Below are positions 32,751 to 42,700 of a DNA stretch of 64,000 nucleotides, piece by piece. Below the pieces are notes generated by a model. The model had not been told where the DNA came from. It was given only the letters and a program-made list of their open reading frames with translations, and did not search any database. The stretch lies in NCBI GenBank assembly GCA_002840835.1, contig PHCQ01000003.1, positions 62,001-126,000 of the forward strand. The letters are read 5' to 3'. Each line of letters begins with the position of its first letter. Position 1 is the stretch's first letter. Both the position numbers and the translations under genes were made by a program. This stretch comes from Betaproteobacteria bacterium HGW-Betaproteobacteria-16. Its GTDB lineage: Bacteria; Pseudomonadota; Gammaproteobacteria; Burkholderiales; Burkholderiaceae_C.

Positions 32751-33354
32751 TGCCCTCAAAAGGGTCAAAACGGGTCCTTCGCGGCGTCGGCACCACGAAG
32801 AATCAACATCTTAGCAGTACTGCAGCGCATTTCAGCGAAGTCCAGCGAAGCCTGGCGAAGGGGTCGCTGGCGCAGATTTGGAGCAGCGGTGGGCCACTGG
32901 AAGGCAGTTCTCGTGCGGTCCGAAAGCGGTTCTACGATGGGTTCAAGTTTCAAAATTTCCCGACGGAGATACCCTGCAACCCCAACACTGGTCTAGCGAC
33001 AAGCCTTGCTTCGAGGGCCTGAGTCTGCTGGAGGCACCTCTGGGCTGAGCCCGGATAGTGAAGTACGGTGACCTCTGTCCTGGACGGACATTCTCCAACG
33101 TCGCATGACGGGGTTGGAGTTGTGAAGAAGTATCGCGTGTCGGCGAACCCCTAGGCCAAGGCTGAGCCCCGGGGCTATATCCCCGGCTGACCCTATGCCT
33201 GCGCGTGGCGCACAGGGAGACGCATTTGGACTGCAGATAAGCCTTGATAAGGAACGGCTCGCTGTCTTGGCCTGGGCGGTCGCGGATGTCTAAACAAGCC
33301 TTATGTAGAACAAAGATGCGATTCCTACACGCAGCTCCACAACAGGAGCCAGCA
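32751..33354. other. Non-coding left end of the island
   Basis: No supported gene lies in these 604 bases. Besides the iterons, there is a perfect 7-bp inverted repeat CTCCAAC/GTTGGAG (33093-33099 and 33113-33119, 13-bp spacer) and a GCCCCGGGGC palindrome near 33170. AGGAG at 33344-33348 serves the next gene. The content fits attachment-site and control DNA. Confidence 0.5.
32833..32860 (+). repeat. Three tandem 10-bp iterons near the attachment site
   Basis: CAGCGAAG occurs at 32833-32840 and 32843-32850, and TGGCGAAG at 32853-32860, each spaced by exactly 10 bp. CGCTGG at 32865-32870 is the reverse complement of CCAGCG. Helically phased short repeats about 85-110 bp inside an att site are what integrase arm-type or excisionase sites look like; that role is inference. 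Confidence 0.45.
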
Positions 33355-33747
33355 ATGAGTGTTCAAGACCCCCAGCCTTCAGAATCAGCAACTATCCAGC
33401 TTTTGACCAAATGGGCAGTGGCTAGCCGTATGCACTGTTCCACCCGAACGATAGAAATTTGGGTCAAAGCAGGGCAGTTCGTACCCCCAATCCACATCGG
33501 CCGGCGACCGTTTTGGACTGCTCAGAGTCTTGAAGCATGGCTGTCACAGAAGACCTCGGCCACTGCCTCGGGTGCGCAGGCGAACGCACTTGAGGCGGCT
33601 GCGACACCGTCCGAGGGGGGACCTCCCATCGCGCAAACGTCGAACCTGCCAACGGGGCCGAAAGAGAAAGTTGAGCTCGGGGCAGTCGCACGGGCAGCCC
33701 GCGAAAAATCCATCAGCCGTTTGCAGGCCCTTTGTGAGGAGGCATGA
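33355..33747 (+). CDS. AlpA/excisionase-like helix-turn-helix protein
   Basis: The 130-aa protein has an AlpA/MerR-type DNA-binding domain at about residues 15-65: LLTKWAVASRMHCSTRTIEIW, then FVPPIHIGRRPFWTAQSLEAWL. This matches the wing pattern of phage and island excisionases (FPxPVxLGxRxxxW). The C-terminal half is Ala/Ser-rich and variable. ATG 33355 is chosen for AGGAG 6 bp upstream. Its place 600 bp inside the attachment remnant supports a recombination directionality factor or a regulator of the integrase. Confidence 0.65.
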   Translation: MSVQDPQPSESATIQLLTKWAVASRMHCSTRTIEIWVKAGQFVPPIHIGRRPFWTAQSLEAWLSQKTSATASGAQANALEAAATPSEGGPPIAQTSNLPTGPKEKVELGAVARAAREKSISRLQALCEEA

Positions 33748-33983
33748 GCAATCTGTGCCGGGGCTGAGCCGCCAAGCACCGATGAGGAAGCTGCATTACG
33801 GAGCGTGCTGCCGTTTGTGATGCCTCTAGCGCAATCAGTCATCTGTACTGCTGGCTTGGAAAGACGAGGCGCGGCAGCAGACCCAGCACGAGCCCCCCGG
33901 TCGGACCTAGAGCGGGAGGAGGCGGATGCGGGTACTTATCGACACTGGTGACCTTCATCTTCATTTCAAACGAGTAGTCGGGC

Positions 33984-34063
33984 TTGCCAGCAATCACTGT
34001 TTGCTGGCAAACTTGCGATGCGTTTGGCTGGTATGCCAAACCCGCTGTCCGGTAACCGGCAGC
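33984..34063. repeat. Cluster of three consecutive hairpins
   Basis: Three inverted repeats sit in 80 bp: TTGCCAGCAA/TTGCTGGCAA (33984-33993 and 34001-34010, 7-bp spacer), GTTTGGC/GCCAAAC (34022-34028 and 34035-34041, 6-bp spacer), and GCTG-T-CCGG/CCGG-CAGC (34044-34063, loop TAA, one bulge). They fill the gap between the excisionase-like gene and the HNH gene, where I see no credible coding region. A structured RNA, a single-stranded DNA signal or a regulatory leader are all possible. Confidence 0.5.
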
Positions 34064-34141
34064 ATCACCGGTAGAGCGCAATGCCCCGGTGCCCGTACTG
34101 AGGTTTAAGCCATCGCGGGGACTTTCCATCCAGGAGTCCCA

Positions 34142-34477
34142 ATGGCAAACCAACTTCATACCTCCAGACAACTCGCGTTCGACCGCCAAGGCGGCAAGTG
34201 CTACTACTGCGGCCTCCGAATGTGGCGCAATGGTCCAAAAGGGCCATCTCATTTGCGTTGCACAGCCGAACACCTCATCGCGCGCAGCGAAGGGGGCGGC
34301 AACGGGCAATCGAACATCGTTGCGGCTTGCTGGCATTGCAACAGTACACGGCACAAGCGCAAGCGACCTCCTGAGCCTCAGCGCTATCGAGATGAGGTGA
34401 GACGACGCGTCAATCGAGGAGCTTGGATGCCTGCTCCCGTTTTGGCATGGGCGTATGCGCCGCTTCAATCAGGTTAA
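34142..34477 (+). CDS. Small HNH endonuclease
   Basis: The 111-aa protein has an HNH nuclease core with structural cysteines C20/C23 and C63/C66 (CYYCG and CWHCN), the motif AEHLIARSEGGGNGQSNIV between them, and a basic C-terminal tail. His44 and Asn58 are the likely catalytic pair. AGGAG precedes ATG 34142. It is on the forward strand and converges with the UvrD-like gene, so it is probably not part of the reverse-strand operon. A restriction-type or mobility role is possible. Confidence 0.8.
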   Translation: MANQLHTSRQLAFDRQGGKCYYCGLRMWRNGPKGPSHLRCTAEHLIARSEGGGNGQSNIVAACWHCNSTRHKRKRPPEPQRYRDEVRRRVNRGAWMPAPVLAWAYAPLQSG

Positions 34478-34643
34478 TGTGCAGAGTCATTTCATGCGAC
34501 CAAGAGGTCCGTCCAGCGTCTTGCCCATGCATCGAGCTGCGTCGTGCTGCGCCACGCTCGTGTGTTGCTACTGGACAGTCTTCTCGTGGTCAAGTGGAGC
34601 CCATGTAGCAGTGGCCAACATCCGGGCGGTATCGAAAGCCACG

Positions 34644-36734
34644 TCAAACCACCTTGAGCAATGCAGCGCCGCGTTTTGCGCGGGTCAATGCAACGTACAA
34701 CAGCTTCCGCTGCGTCGCGGTTTCTTCCGGGTGACCAAGATAGCTCGCGGGAGTCACCACCACTACGCAGTCAAATTCAAGCCCCTTTGCGCGGTGCATG
34801 GTCGACATGTGAACAACCTCACGCGCGTCGGTGTGGTTGTTTTGTGCTGAGACGGTCACACACCGAAGTCCCGCCGCTTGGAGAACACTCGACAACGCCT
34901 CCCTGTTCTTTTCACTGGATGCGATAACGCAGAAAGTGAGGGGATGGTCATCGGCTTGTGATGCGGTCCACTGCTTCACGAAACTCAAGGCCTCTTGCCC
35001 CGCGCCTTCCATACCTTTGACATCCAGCACCACCGGCGCCGGGCCGTGGGACACCGACCTGTAGCGCTTTGTCTCATCCTGGCCATCGTCGAGGTCATCA
35101 ACCTCGACTCCCTCGAGCAATGCCACTGCTTGCCGCCGAATTTCGTCTGTGGTTCGGTAGTTGAGGTAGAGCTTTTTGGAGCGCCCCCGGATGTCCACGC
35201 CGCACTTGTTCATTGTTGCTTTGTTTCGGCTATAAATGCGTTGATGGCCATCACCCACAAAAAACAGGTCATTGGCACGCCGTGGAATCATGGCCCGTAG
35301 CAGGCGGAGAGCTTGGGGTCCAAAGTCCTGCGTTTCGTCTACTACGATGGCGCTGTATGGAGCATTTGACTCAGGTGCCGAGCTAAGCAGGTCGGCCACC
35401 TCGCGATAGGCATCGTCGACCTCTTTGAGCTTGCGGGACGCCAGCTGACCACGGTACTCCTCGAAAACCGGCCACACGGCATCGCGCTTGGCCCGGCTCA
35501 ACACCACCCCTCGACCCGTTCGGCGCGCGGTGCGGTATTGGTCGAGGGTTGTGATGCCCTGTGCAAGAACTACCTGTTCCAGTTCCTGCTCATAGAAATT
35601 GTCCGGTAGGTCCTGTTTCGAGTCTTTTACGGCTAAGGCCGCCTGCCAGGCTTGCAGAGCGGCGTCTTGCTTGCGGTCGTAGACGATGCGGTGTTCGAGC
35701 TTGCGGCCCCGCATGAAAGCGTTGACCCAGGCGTCCAGGTTTCGAACCTCCATCTTTGACATAGCCTCGCTGCTGCACAGTGTTCGCAGGTTCTGTTCAA
35801 TGTCGGCGGCCAGGTTCTTCGTGAACGTGGTGAAGAGGACTTTCTGACCGGTTCCAGTGCGGTTCTCCGCCAACCATTTGGCGCGGTGCATGGCCAGCAC
35901 GGTCTTGCCGGTTCCAGCGCCACCCAACACACGAACGGGGCCGCTGCGGTCCCCTGAGGCCAGCTTGTGCTGCGTTGGGTGCAGGAACACGCGCCACTGT
36001 TCCAGCGGGGCGTTCATGATGGCCAGCATGGTCTCGTCGTCGTTGACCACCACAAAGCGCGACTGGGATTCCGGTGTTGCCAGCGCTGCAGCAAAGTCGG
36101 AGGTGTCGATGGTTTTGTCGACCCGGGTCTCCCGGGTGTTCAGTACCTGGCTGACCGTGTCGCCAGCAGCGACCAGGAACAAGCCTTCGTACGCTTCCAG
36201 TGGGAGCGTTGCCTGCAAAGCGTCCAACTGCTCTTCGGCAGCAATTGAGCGCACGGACGCCAATGACTCCTCCGGTACACCGATGCTCATCAACTCGCGG
36301 TCACTCAGGGTTGCGAACAACGCTTGCGTCGAGGTCGACGTTGATTGCGGCGCTGTATCGGCGGCGGTCACCTCAATCTGCTGAACCACGCTCTCGACCA
36401 TCACCATCTGCATTGCCCCCGTGACTGGGTTGATGTTCAGCTTTCGGTTCTCGGCCCAGCGGTAAGCGTCGTCATGATGGTCGACGTAGAGCAGGACGTA
36501 GACGTCGCCGGTGTTCGGCTTGAACACGATGCCGCGCCAGTCCTTGTCCAGACGCACAGACTTCAGATTCGGGTCCCGGGCGCCGTTGATGTTTTCGTAG
36601 TTGATGCTGGGGCTTTTGGGGTCCGTCTGGAACAAGATGGCCCACTTCATTACCTTGGTGTGAACGTTGACGGGCAGCTTGGCCAGCTGGAGCAGAAAGT
36701 CCTGCGAAAGGGCGACTTTGGGTTTCAAGCTCAC
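34644..36734 (-). CDS. UvrD-like SF1 helicase with N-terminal RelE/ParE-like domain
   Basis: The 696-aa protein begins with a domain of about 95 residues (FLLQLAKLPVNVHTKVMKW ... DVYVLLYVDHHDDAYRWAENR) whose pattern resembles the RelE/ParE toxin fold. After a linker, a UvrD/PcrA-type helicase core follows: Walker A GGAGTGKT (271-278), Walker B VVDETQD (about 464-470), GDGHQRIYS, and motif VI YVALTRAKRG near the C-terminus. It is shorter than UvrD. It starts 4 bp after the giant helicase, so it is the last gene of the operon. Whether the N-domain cuts RNA, binds ribosomes or is only structural cannot be told. Confidence 0.85.
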   Translation of the reverse strand: MSLKPKVALSQDFLLQLAKLPVNVHTKVMKWAILFQTDPKSPSINYENINGARDPNLKSVRLDKDWRGIVFKPNTGDVYVLLYVDHHDDAYRWAENRKLNINPVTGAMQMVMVESVVQQIEVTAADTAPQSTSTSTQALFATLSDRELMSIGVPEESLASVRSIAAEEQLDALQATLPLEAYEGLFLVAAGDTVSQVLNTRETRVDKTIDTSDFAAALATPESQSRFVVVNDDETMLAIMNAPLEQWRVFLHPTQHKLASGDRSGPVRVLGGAGTGKTVLAMHRAKWLAENRTGTGQKVLFTTFTKNLAADIEQNLRTLCSSEAMSKMEVRNLDAWVNAFMRGRKLEHRIVYDRKQDAALQAWQAALAVKDSKQDLPDNFYEQELEQVVLAQGITTLDQYRTARRTGRGVVLSRAKRDAVWPVFEEYRGQLASRKLKEVDDAYREVADLLSSAPESNAPYSAIVVDETQDFGPQALRLLRAMIPRRANDLFFVGDGHQRIYSRNKATMNKCGVDIRGRSKKLYLNYRTTDEIRRQAVALLEGVEVDDLDDGQDETKRYRSVSHGPAPVVLDVKGMEGAGQEALSFVKQWTASQADDHPLTFCVIASSEKNREALSSVLQAAGLRCVTVSAQNNHTDAREVVHMSTMHRAKGLEFDCVVVVTPASYLGHPEETATQRKLLYVALTRAKRGAALLKVV

Positions 36735-36738
36735 GAAA

Positions 36739-39700
36739 TCACTCCTCGTTTTTCAGTTCAAGTCCCAGCAAGGGAGCAATGGCCAATGGCCAAGGTTGGC
36801 CTGAGACCAGGGTATGTGACTCATCGAGCAACACCACAGTCCAACCAGCATCCTGCCAACTTTGTGTCAAGTCATCTTGGTCGGGACGGAGCACCGCCAC
36901 CTTGGCGTGCGTCCATGCCATTTCGGCGTCTGCCAAGACACAGCCTTTCTCGTCAGCCAGTTCCAGGCCCACTTCAGGGATGGGTGCACCTGCGTGCGCC
37001 AGCGCGGTCAGCCCCGCATTCAAATCGCCCAGAACCCGACTGATTGCTTCAGCCCAAGCTTGGTGGAGAGCCGCCTGGTCGGCGGCTTGCGCGGGGGCTG
37101 CGCCTTGGGTTGAGCTGTCAACTGACAGTGCATCGTAGTCATGGCCATCTAGGCCGCTGGTCGTCACCAACAACACGCCCGGCAGACACTGAACGGCATT
37201 GAACAGTTGCAGCCAACGGCGCCAGGCCAAGTGCAAATCTGACTCACTGTCGGACGACATGACGTCGAGCGCCACGACCCCTGGGGCTGTCCAACCTGCC
37301 GAGGGAATTTCACCCTTGGCCATGGAAAGGGGCCACCATCCGGTCATGCTGCACACGCCGTTGGGGTTGGATGCGCAGGGCGCAAAGCCCTTGCCCGGTT
37401 CGCGGATGGCTGCAGGCAATCGTGGCAACCACTGACCCATTTGGTGTGCGCAGACAGTCTTATCTTCCGAAGTTGATGGAATCATCAGGAACCCCAACCA
37501 CAGGGCATTGCGTCGCAACTGCTCCAGGCCGGCGTCTTGTCCTTGCTCATCAGCGCCAGTGGCCAGCCATTGCAGCAAGCGTGCCACTTGGTGCTGAGTG
37601 AAGGCTTTTTCCTGCGCTCGTGGAACGGTTGGCGGTGCGACGGTTCCGTTGTGGCGGGACATCGCAACCAGCGGCGAATCGAGGTCTGAATCCAAGCTGC
37701 CCGCCAGCGCCGACATGACGTCGTTGTGGGTGACCGACCAGACCCACATGCTCCCACCCGCCACGATGGCGCTTCGTTTTTGTGCGTCTTCGCGTGCGGA
37801 GTCTTTGTGGTACGCCCAACCATCACAGAAGACCGCAATGGGCTTTCGTTTGGACGACGCGGCCCAAGGCCAAATCACAAAATCGGGTTTGCTGGGGAAG
37901 GCGACACCTTGGTCCGTGCCCACTTCGCATTGGGGCTCGACGCGGTAGCGTTGTTTGCCCACCTCCAACACGTAGCCCGACTTGCCGTTCACGATGTCTT
38001 GCACCAGCTTCACCATCGGGATGCCACCTACACCTCCAAGCCGTTTCAGGCTCTCGATGAATCGGGCCTCCAGCACGGAGTCGAAGTTAGGGTTGATGAA
38101 GATGTCGGAAATGGTCTCAACGCGCTCCAGCTGGTCAAGAGACGCCACCAGCTCGCTCAGCACCGCCTTGGCCATGTCACGCGATACCTGCTCCATGCTC
38201 CGGCCCAGGCGGTATTGGTACAGGCAGCGGTAGCAGCCGTCTTTCTCAGGGTCCTCATTGCACGAACAGGTGTTCAGGGCCTCCAGCGCCAGCTTCAGCA
38301 CCTCGCTCAAGGTGCCCGCATCGTGAGCCAGCAACTGGTGGAGATAGCCTGTGCCGCCAGGAACAGAGTCGTACAGCATCACGTAGTGCTTGCGAGGTCC
38401 TCCGTCTTTGCCCGGCTCGTCCTGCAAGACCATGCGCAGGTGGTCCACCTTGCCGCCAAATCGTTTCTTTAGCCCAAGCTGAACAGCGGCCATGAAGGAT
38501 TGCACCACCCGCTCGTCCACGCCGTTCTTGGTGTACGGCACCAGAATGCGCAGCGCTTCAGATTCGAACTCGCGGTACAGGTACAGACACTCCAGCAAGT
38601 TGGCTGGGTCGTCGCTGCCGTGTTTGGGGCAGTCGAAGCTGTGGCTCTGTCCGCCAGGGTCGCTGTTGCGGCGCGGCGGCTTTTGAACCTTGCCGCAGTG
38701 CTTGCACAGCCTGAAGCCGGGGCGAGAGGACTCTTTGTCCGCTACCTTGAATGCCTCACCCGGTTTCGAAAGCTCGCCAAAGTTCACGTCTCTGAACGTG
38801 GCCCGGGAGATGAACTCGAAACCGAATGGCAATGCCCCTGTGGACAGCTGCCATGCCTCTCGAATGCTGGACGGCAAGAAGTCTGCCATCAACTGCCTGA
38901 CGTAGTACTTGGGCTCCCGGTCTTCGGCGCTGTCGTCGATACGGACATCCGCGTCGTTGCTGTTGGCGATGGCTTGTTTGAACCGCAGCAAGGTCCTCTT
39001 CTGAGCCGCGTCGGACCACATCGCATCCCCGCAACGAGGGCAGGTCGCGTGCACATCCGCCTCCACGGCCAGGTTTTGCATGTGATGGCAGGAAGGGCAG
39101 AAGCGCCAGTCGTCTGCCTTGGCCAGATTCATGTTTATCTGGTCCACCTCAACCCGCCGTTGATTGGCGTAGAAGCGGTTCTCTGGCGCGAACTCTGAGA
39201 GCGCGGAATGCGCTGGCCGCTCGTACTTTTGGGTTGTGAGCGTGACGTACGCTCCCTGGCCCGGTTCATCAGAGCCCCGTTTGCGCCACAACACCGACTT
39301 GAGCTCGACACCCGCCTCGGGGAATGCGTAGTTGGGTATTAGGCCCGCATCGGTCAGTGTGTTGAGCAAATCGCGGGTGTTGATTTCCTTGATGAGCTCC
39401 AGCAACTTGTCCCGCTCGCGCAGCAAGTTGTCGATTTCTGCGCGGGTCGATTCGTCCTGGGGCTGCTGTTGGGCACGGGCCTTCGCTTTATCCAGCTCGT
39501 CTTTGCGCTTTTTGTACGAACGCCGCTCCTCCAATAACTCCTCTAGCGCCTTTAACAGTCGAGTCCGCAAACCATCCACTTGCCCCTGGCCTTGCATAAA
39601 GTCCAAGAGGCGTGTGCGAACCACTTCGCCCACGTCTTCAGCAAGCAGCTGCACGAACCCTTGAAAAAGGCGCTCATCATGGGCCAGCACATAGTCGCAG

Positions 39701-42700
39701 AAGATATAGGGAAAGCGGTCCTGCTTCGCCTGGTCCATCGCGTCGAGCGCCTGTGAAGTTTTGTCGGGCAGTGCCGTTGTAGAACGCAGGCTCGCCACCC
39801 AGTCGTCCATACAGAAGGCAAACAGCTGGCGCCTCAGAACCTCTGCGGCTTGCAGGAAAACCCCCGGCGGCGAGACCTCGCCAGAAATCATCTCTTCAGT
39901 CTCGGCGAAGAAATACAGGTCGTGTGGGCTGCTTCCGTCAGCCAAGGTGGTCGTCATCGCATTGCCATCGCGGCGCCCAGCTCGGCCCATGCGTTGCAAA
40001 AAGCTAGCTTGGTTCGGTGGCACAGAACACAACATCACGGAGGACAGGTCACCAATATCGACACCCATCTCAAGCGTCGGGGTCGCTGACAACAGGTTTT
40101 CGTACCAGGGCTTCGGGTGCTTGTCCTTGAAACGGCTTTCAAGCGCCTCGCGCACTGGCCGCTCCAACAGGCCTGTGTGCTCCGCCGTAATCACGCGGCG
40201 CAGGTCCCCCTGACTGAATCGCCTGGCCCACCAACTCGCAGCCGTTGGAATCAAGACCTCGTAGTGAGATTCCACCGCATCCAGGCAAGGCATGCCTAGC
40301 AGGTGTTCGGCATCTCGTCGAGAGACCGCCAGTCGACGCTTGTTGCCCGCGGTGGTCACAAACGCCACATCGGTATCTAGCTCAAGCACATCCGGGTTCA
40401 GCGCGTAGGTATCGCCCTGGTGATGCTGCGTGAGCAGCAGCACACCTTCTGCCTGCAGCACCCCCAACGCGGCTTTGTACAGCTCGGCAGCCATCTTCTT
40501 GTCCACCAGGGCCTGACCACCCAGCGCCGCCATGGCCCAGCGGTCGTACCAGGTGGCTCGTGTGGTGCCTGATAGCTTGTCGAAGTCCCGTTGGGTCCCG
40601 AGGGTCAAGAAAACGGGACGAGGCGAGTGTTCGCCCATCTTGGGGGTCCACTCGTTGCGCCCGCCCGATTTCAGCCACCCGTACACGTTGCCGTCGCCCG
40701 CGTACACCGTCAGCTCCGGGTGCATCACCCCCCCCCGGCGCCGCATGTGGGTCAAGGCACCCCACAACCACTGGGTCACCGTGTTCTGCTCAACCTCCCT
40801 CAAACCAAACTGCTCGCGCAGCGTGGGCATCAAGGCGGTAGCCGCTGCGTCCACCTTCACCCAGGGAACAGAGAGGGTAGCTTTGCCGATGCGCTCCAGC
40901 GTGCGCCCCCGCTGGCTGAAGTAGGTCATCTCGCTGAACGCTTGCCACAGCAGGCGCTTCTTCACTCGACCAGGGAGCCGGCTGTTCGCAGACAAGCGCT
41001 GGTGCTGCTGCAACTCCACTGCCCAGTCGTGTTGCCACGCCATGTTGGGGCCTAAGAACTCAGAGACCAAATTCTCAGGGGGCATGTGCAGGATGGAACC
41101 CGGTTGGTCAAACTGGCCCTCGCTCAAGGTCAGAAATTCCGCCCAGGTCAGCGACGGCTTGGCCAGCTCGTCCATTACGTGTGCCAGTGCCGTGCGCACA
41201 TTGTTCAGGTACGTCCGGGCGCCAAAGAAACCAGCCCGGTGAGCTGCGTCTTGCACCGAGTCAGAAAAAGCAATCAGCTTCTTGTCATCATTGAAAACGC
41301 TGGCCCAACTGCTCTCGACCACCTGTGAGCCCAGCGTTGCATTTCGCGCACCCAGCAGCAACAGCTGGTTTTGCTCGCCGCAACCGGGGCAAGTGTTGTC
41401 GTGTCGGGTGTATTGAGCTTGGCCCACTACTTGGGTGCGCTGTGCCGTCACCCTAAACACTGGCAACAGCTCTTGGTGACCACACGCCAGACAGGCTTCA
41501 TTTCCTTGCTGCACGTTGCCGCAGGAAACACACACCTGTTGATTGACCCCCTCAACGTGTGAACGGCCAATGCTCTGCGCTGCGTACAGCCGGGCCGCCT
41601 CGGGCCGGCGAGCGAACCAGGTGTTGTAAATCTCGTCCAGCTGGGTCGACAGCTTGTTGCTGCCTTGGACCATGCGTGAAAGCCAGCCGGTGGTTCGGCA
41701 CTGGCTGCACTGCACCATGGGCAGGTACACGCCATCACGTTCACCCGGGAGGTCGCGCTCACTGCGAAACTTGACGTCGTCAGCCGACACACTCAGCTTG
41801 CCCACCATGCGGCGCAACTCGCGCACCCACAGCTGCAAACGCAACGTAACCAGGGGCTGGTTTCCCTCACGCAATGCCCAGGCCACCAGCACCAGTAGGG
41901 CATCCAGCACCGAACGAACCTGTGCATTGTTCGCTGCAGGCATGTTGCGCGCAAAGGCTTCTGCCAGTTCGTCGTAGCCCACCGCGCTGCCCTTCAGCAG
42001 CTTCAACAGGTTGACGAACAGCTGGTGTCGCTTGAGCAACTGCCCCAGTCCTTTGCGCCAGGTCTTGTCTGATACGTCCACAGGTTTGGGCTCGTCCGGG
42101 AAGAAGAGTGCAAACCAAGCTTCGACTGCGGCCTCCGGTGTGGCGTATTGAGCAGGCTCCAGCGTGTCGTTCAACTCCGGACGGAACAGAAACATAAAGT
42201 CGACCGTCGCATCTTCTAGAAAGATGCCCACTGACTGGCGGTTCTCGGTAACCACCGAGTCTTCGCCAAACGGCACACCAAATATCTGCCGTGCGTACTC
42301 CCGCAAGGGGCCGGTGTCTGAAGTCCCGCCCAACGTAGCGGAAGTGCCTGCGCAAATCAGATAGTTCTTTGGAACCTTTAGGCGCGCTTGCAGGCGCCGC
42401 AGCAGCAGGGCGAGGTCGGTGCCCTGGGCACCATCAAAAGTGTGCAGTTCGTCCACCACCACATAGCGCAGCGTGTCAGGGCCATTGGTTGACCACAGCT
42501 GCCGGTCCTTGGGGCGCAACATCAGGTAGTCCAGCATCTTGTAGTTGGTCAGCAAGATGTCGGGCGGGTGCTTGCGCAGCGTTTCTCGGTCGGTGATGAC
42601 GTTGTTCGGTCTCATCACCACCCCTTCGCCGGGCGCTCCCGCATTTCCCCCAACGTACAACCCCACCCGCAAGCCGGCGAAAGCCGACACGCTTGCCACC

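Noticed and set aside
33839..34468. 209-codon reverse frame overlapping the HNH gene
   Set aside because: No domain signal, overlaps a motif-supported gene and the hairpin cluster.
37726..38472. 248-codon forward frame inside the giant helicase
   Set aside because: Shadow of the DUF1998/nuclease part; composition typical of antisense frames.
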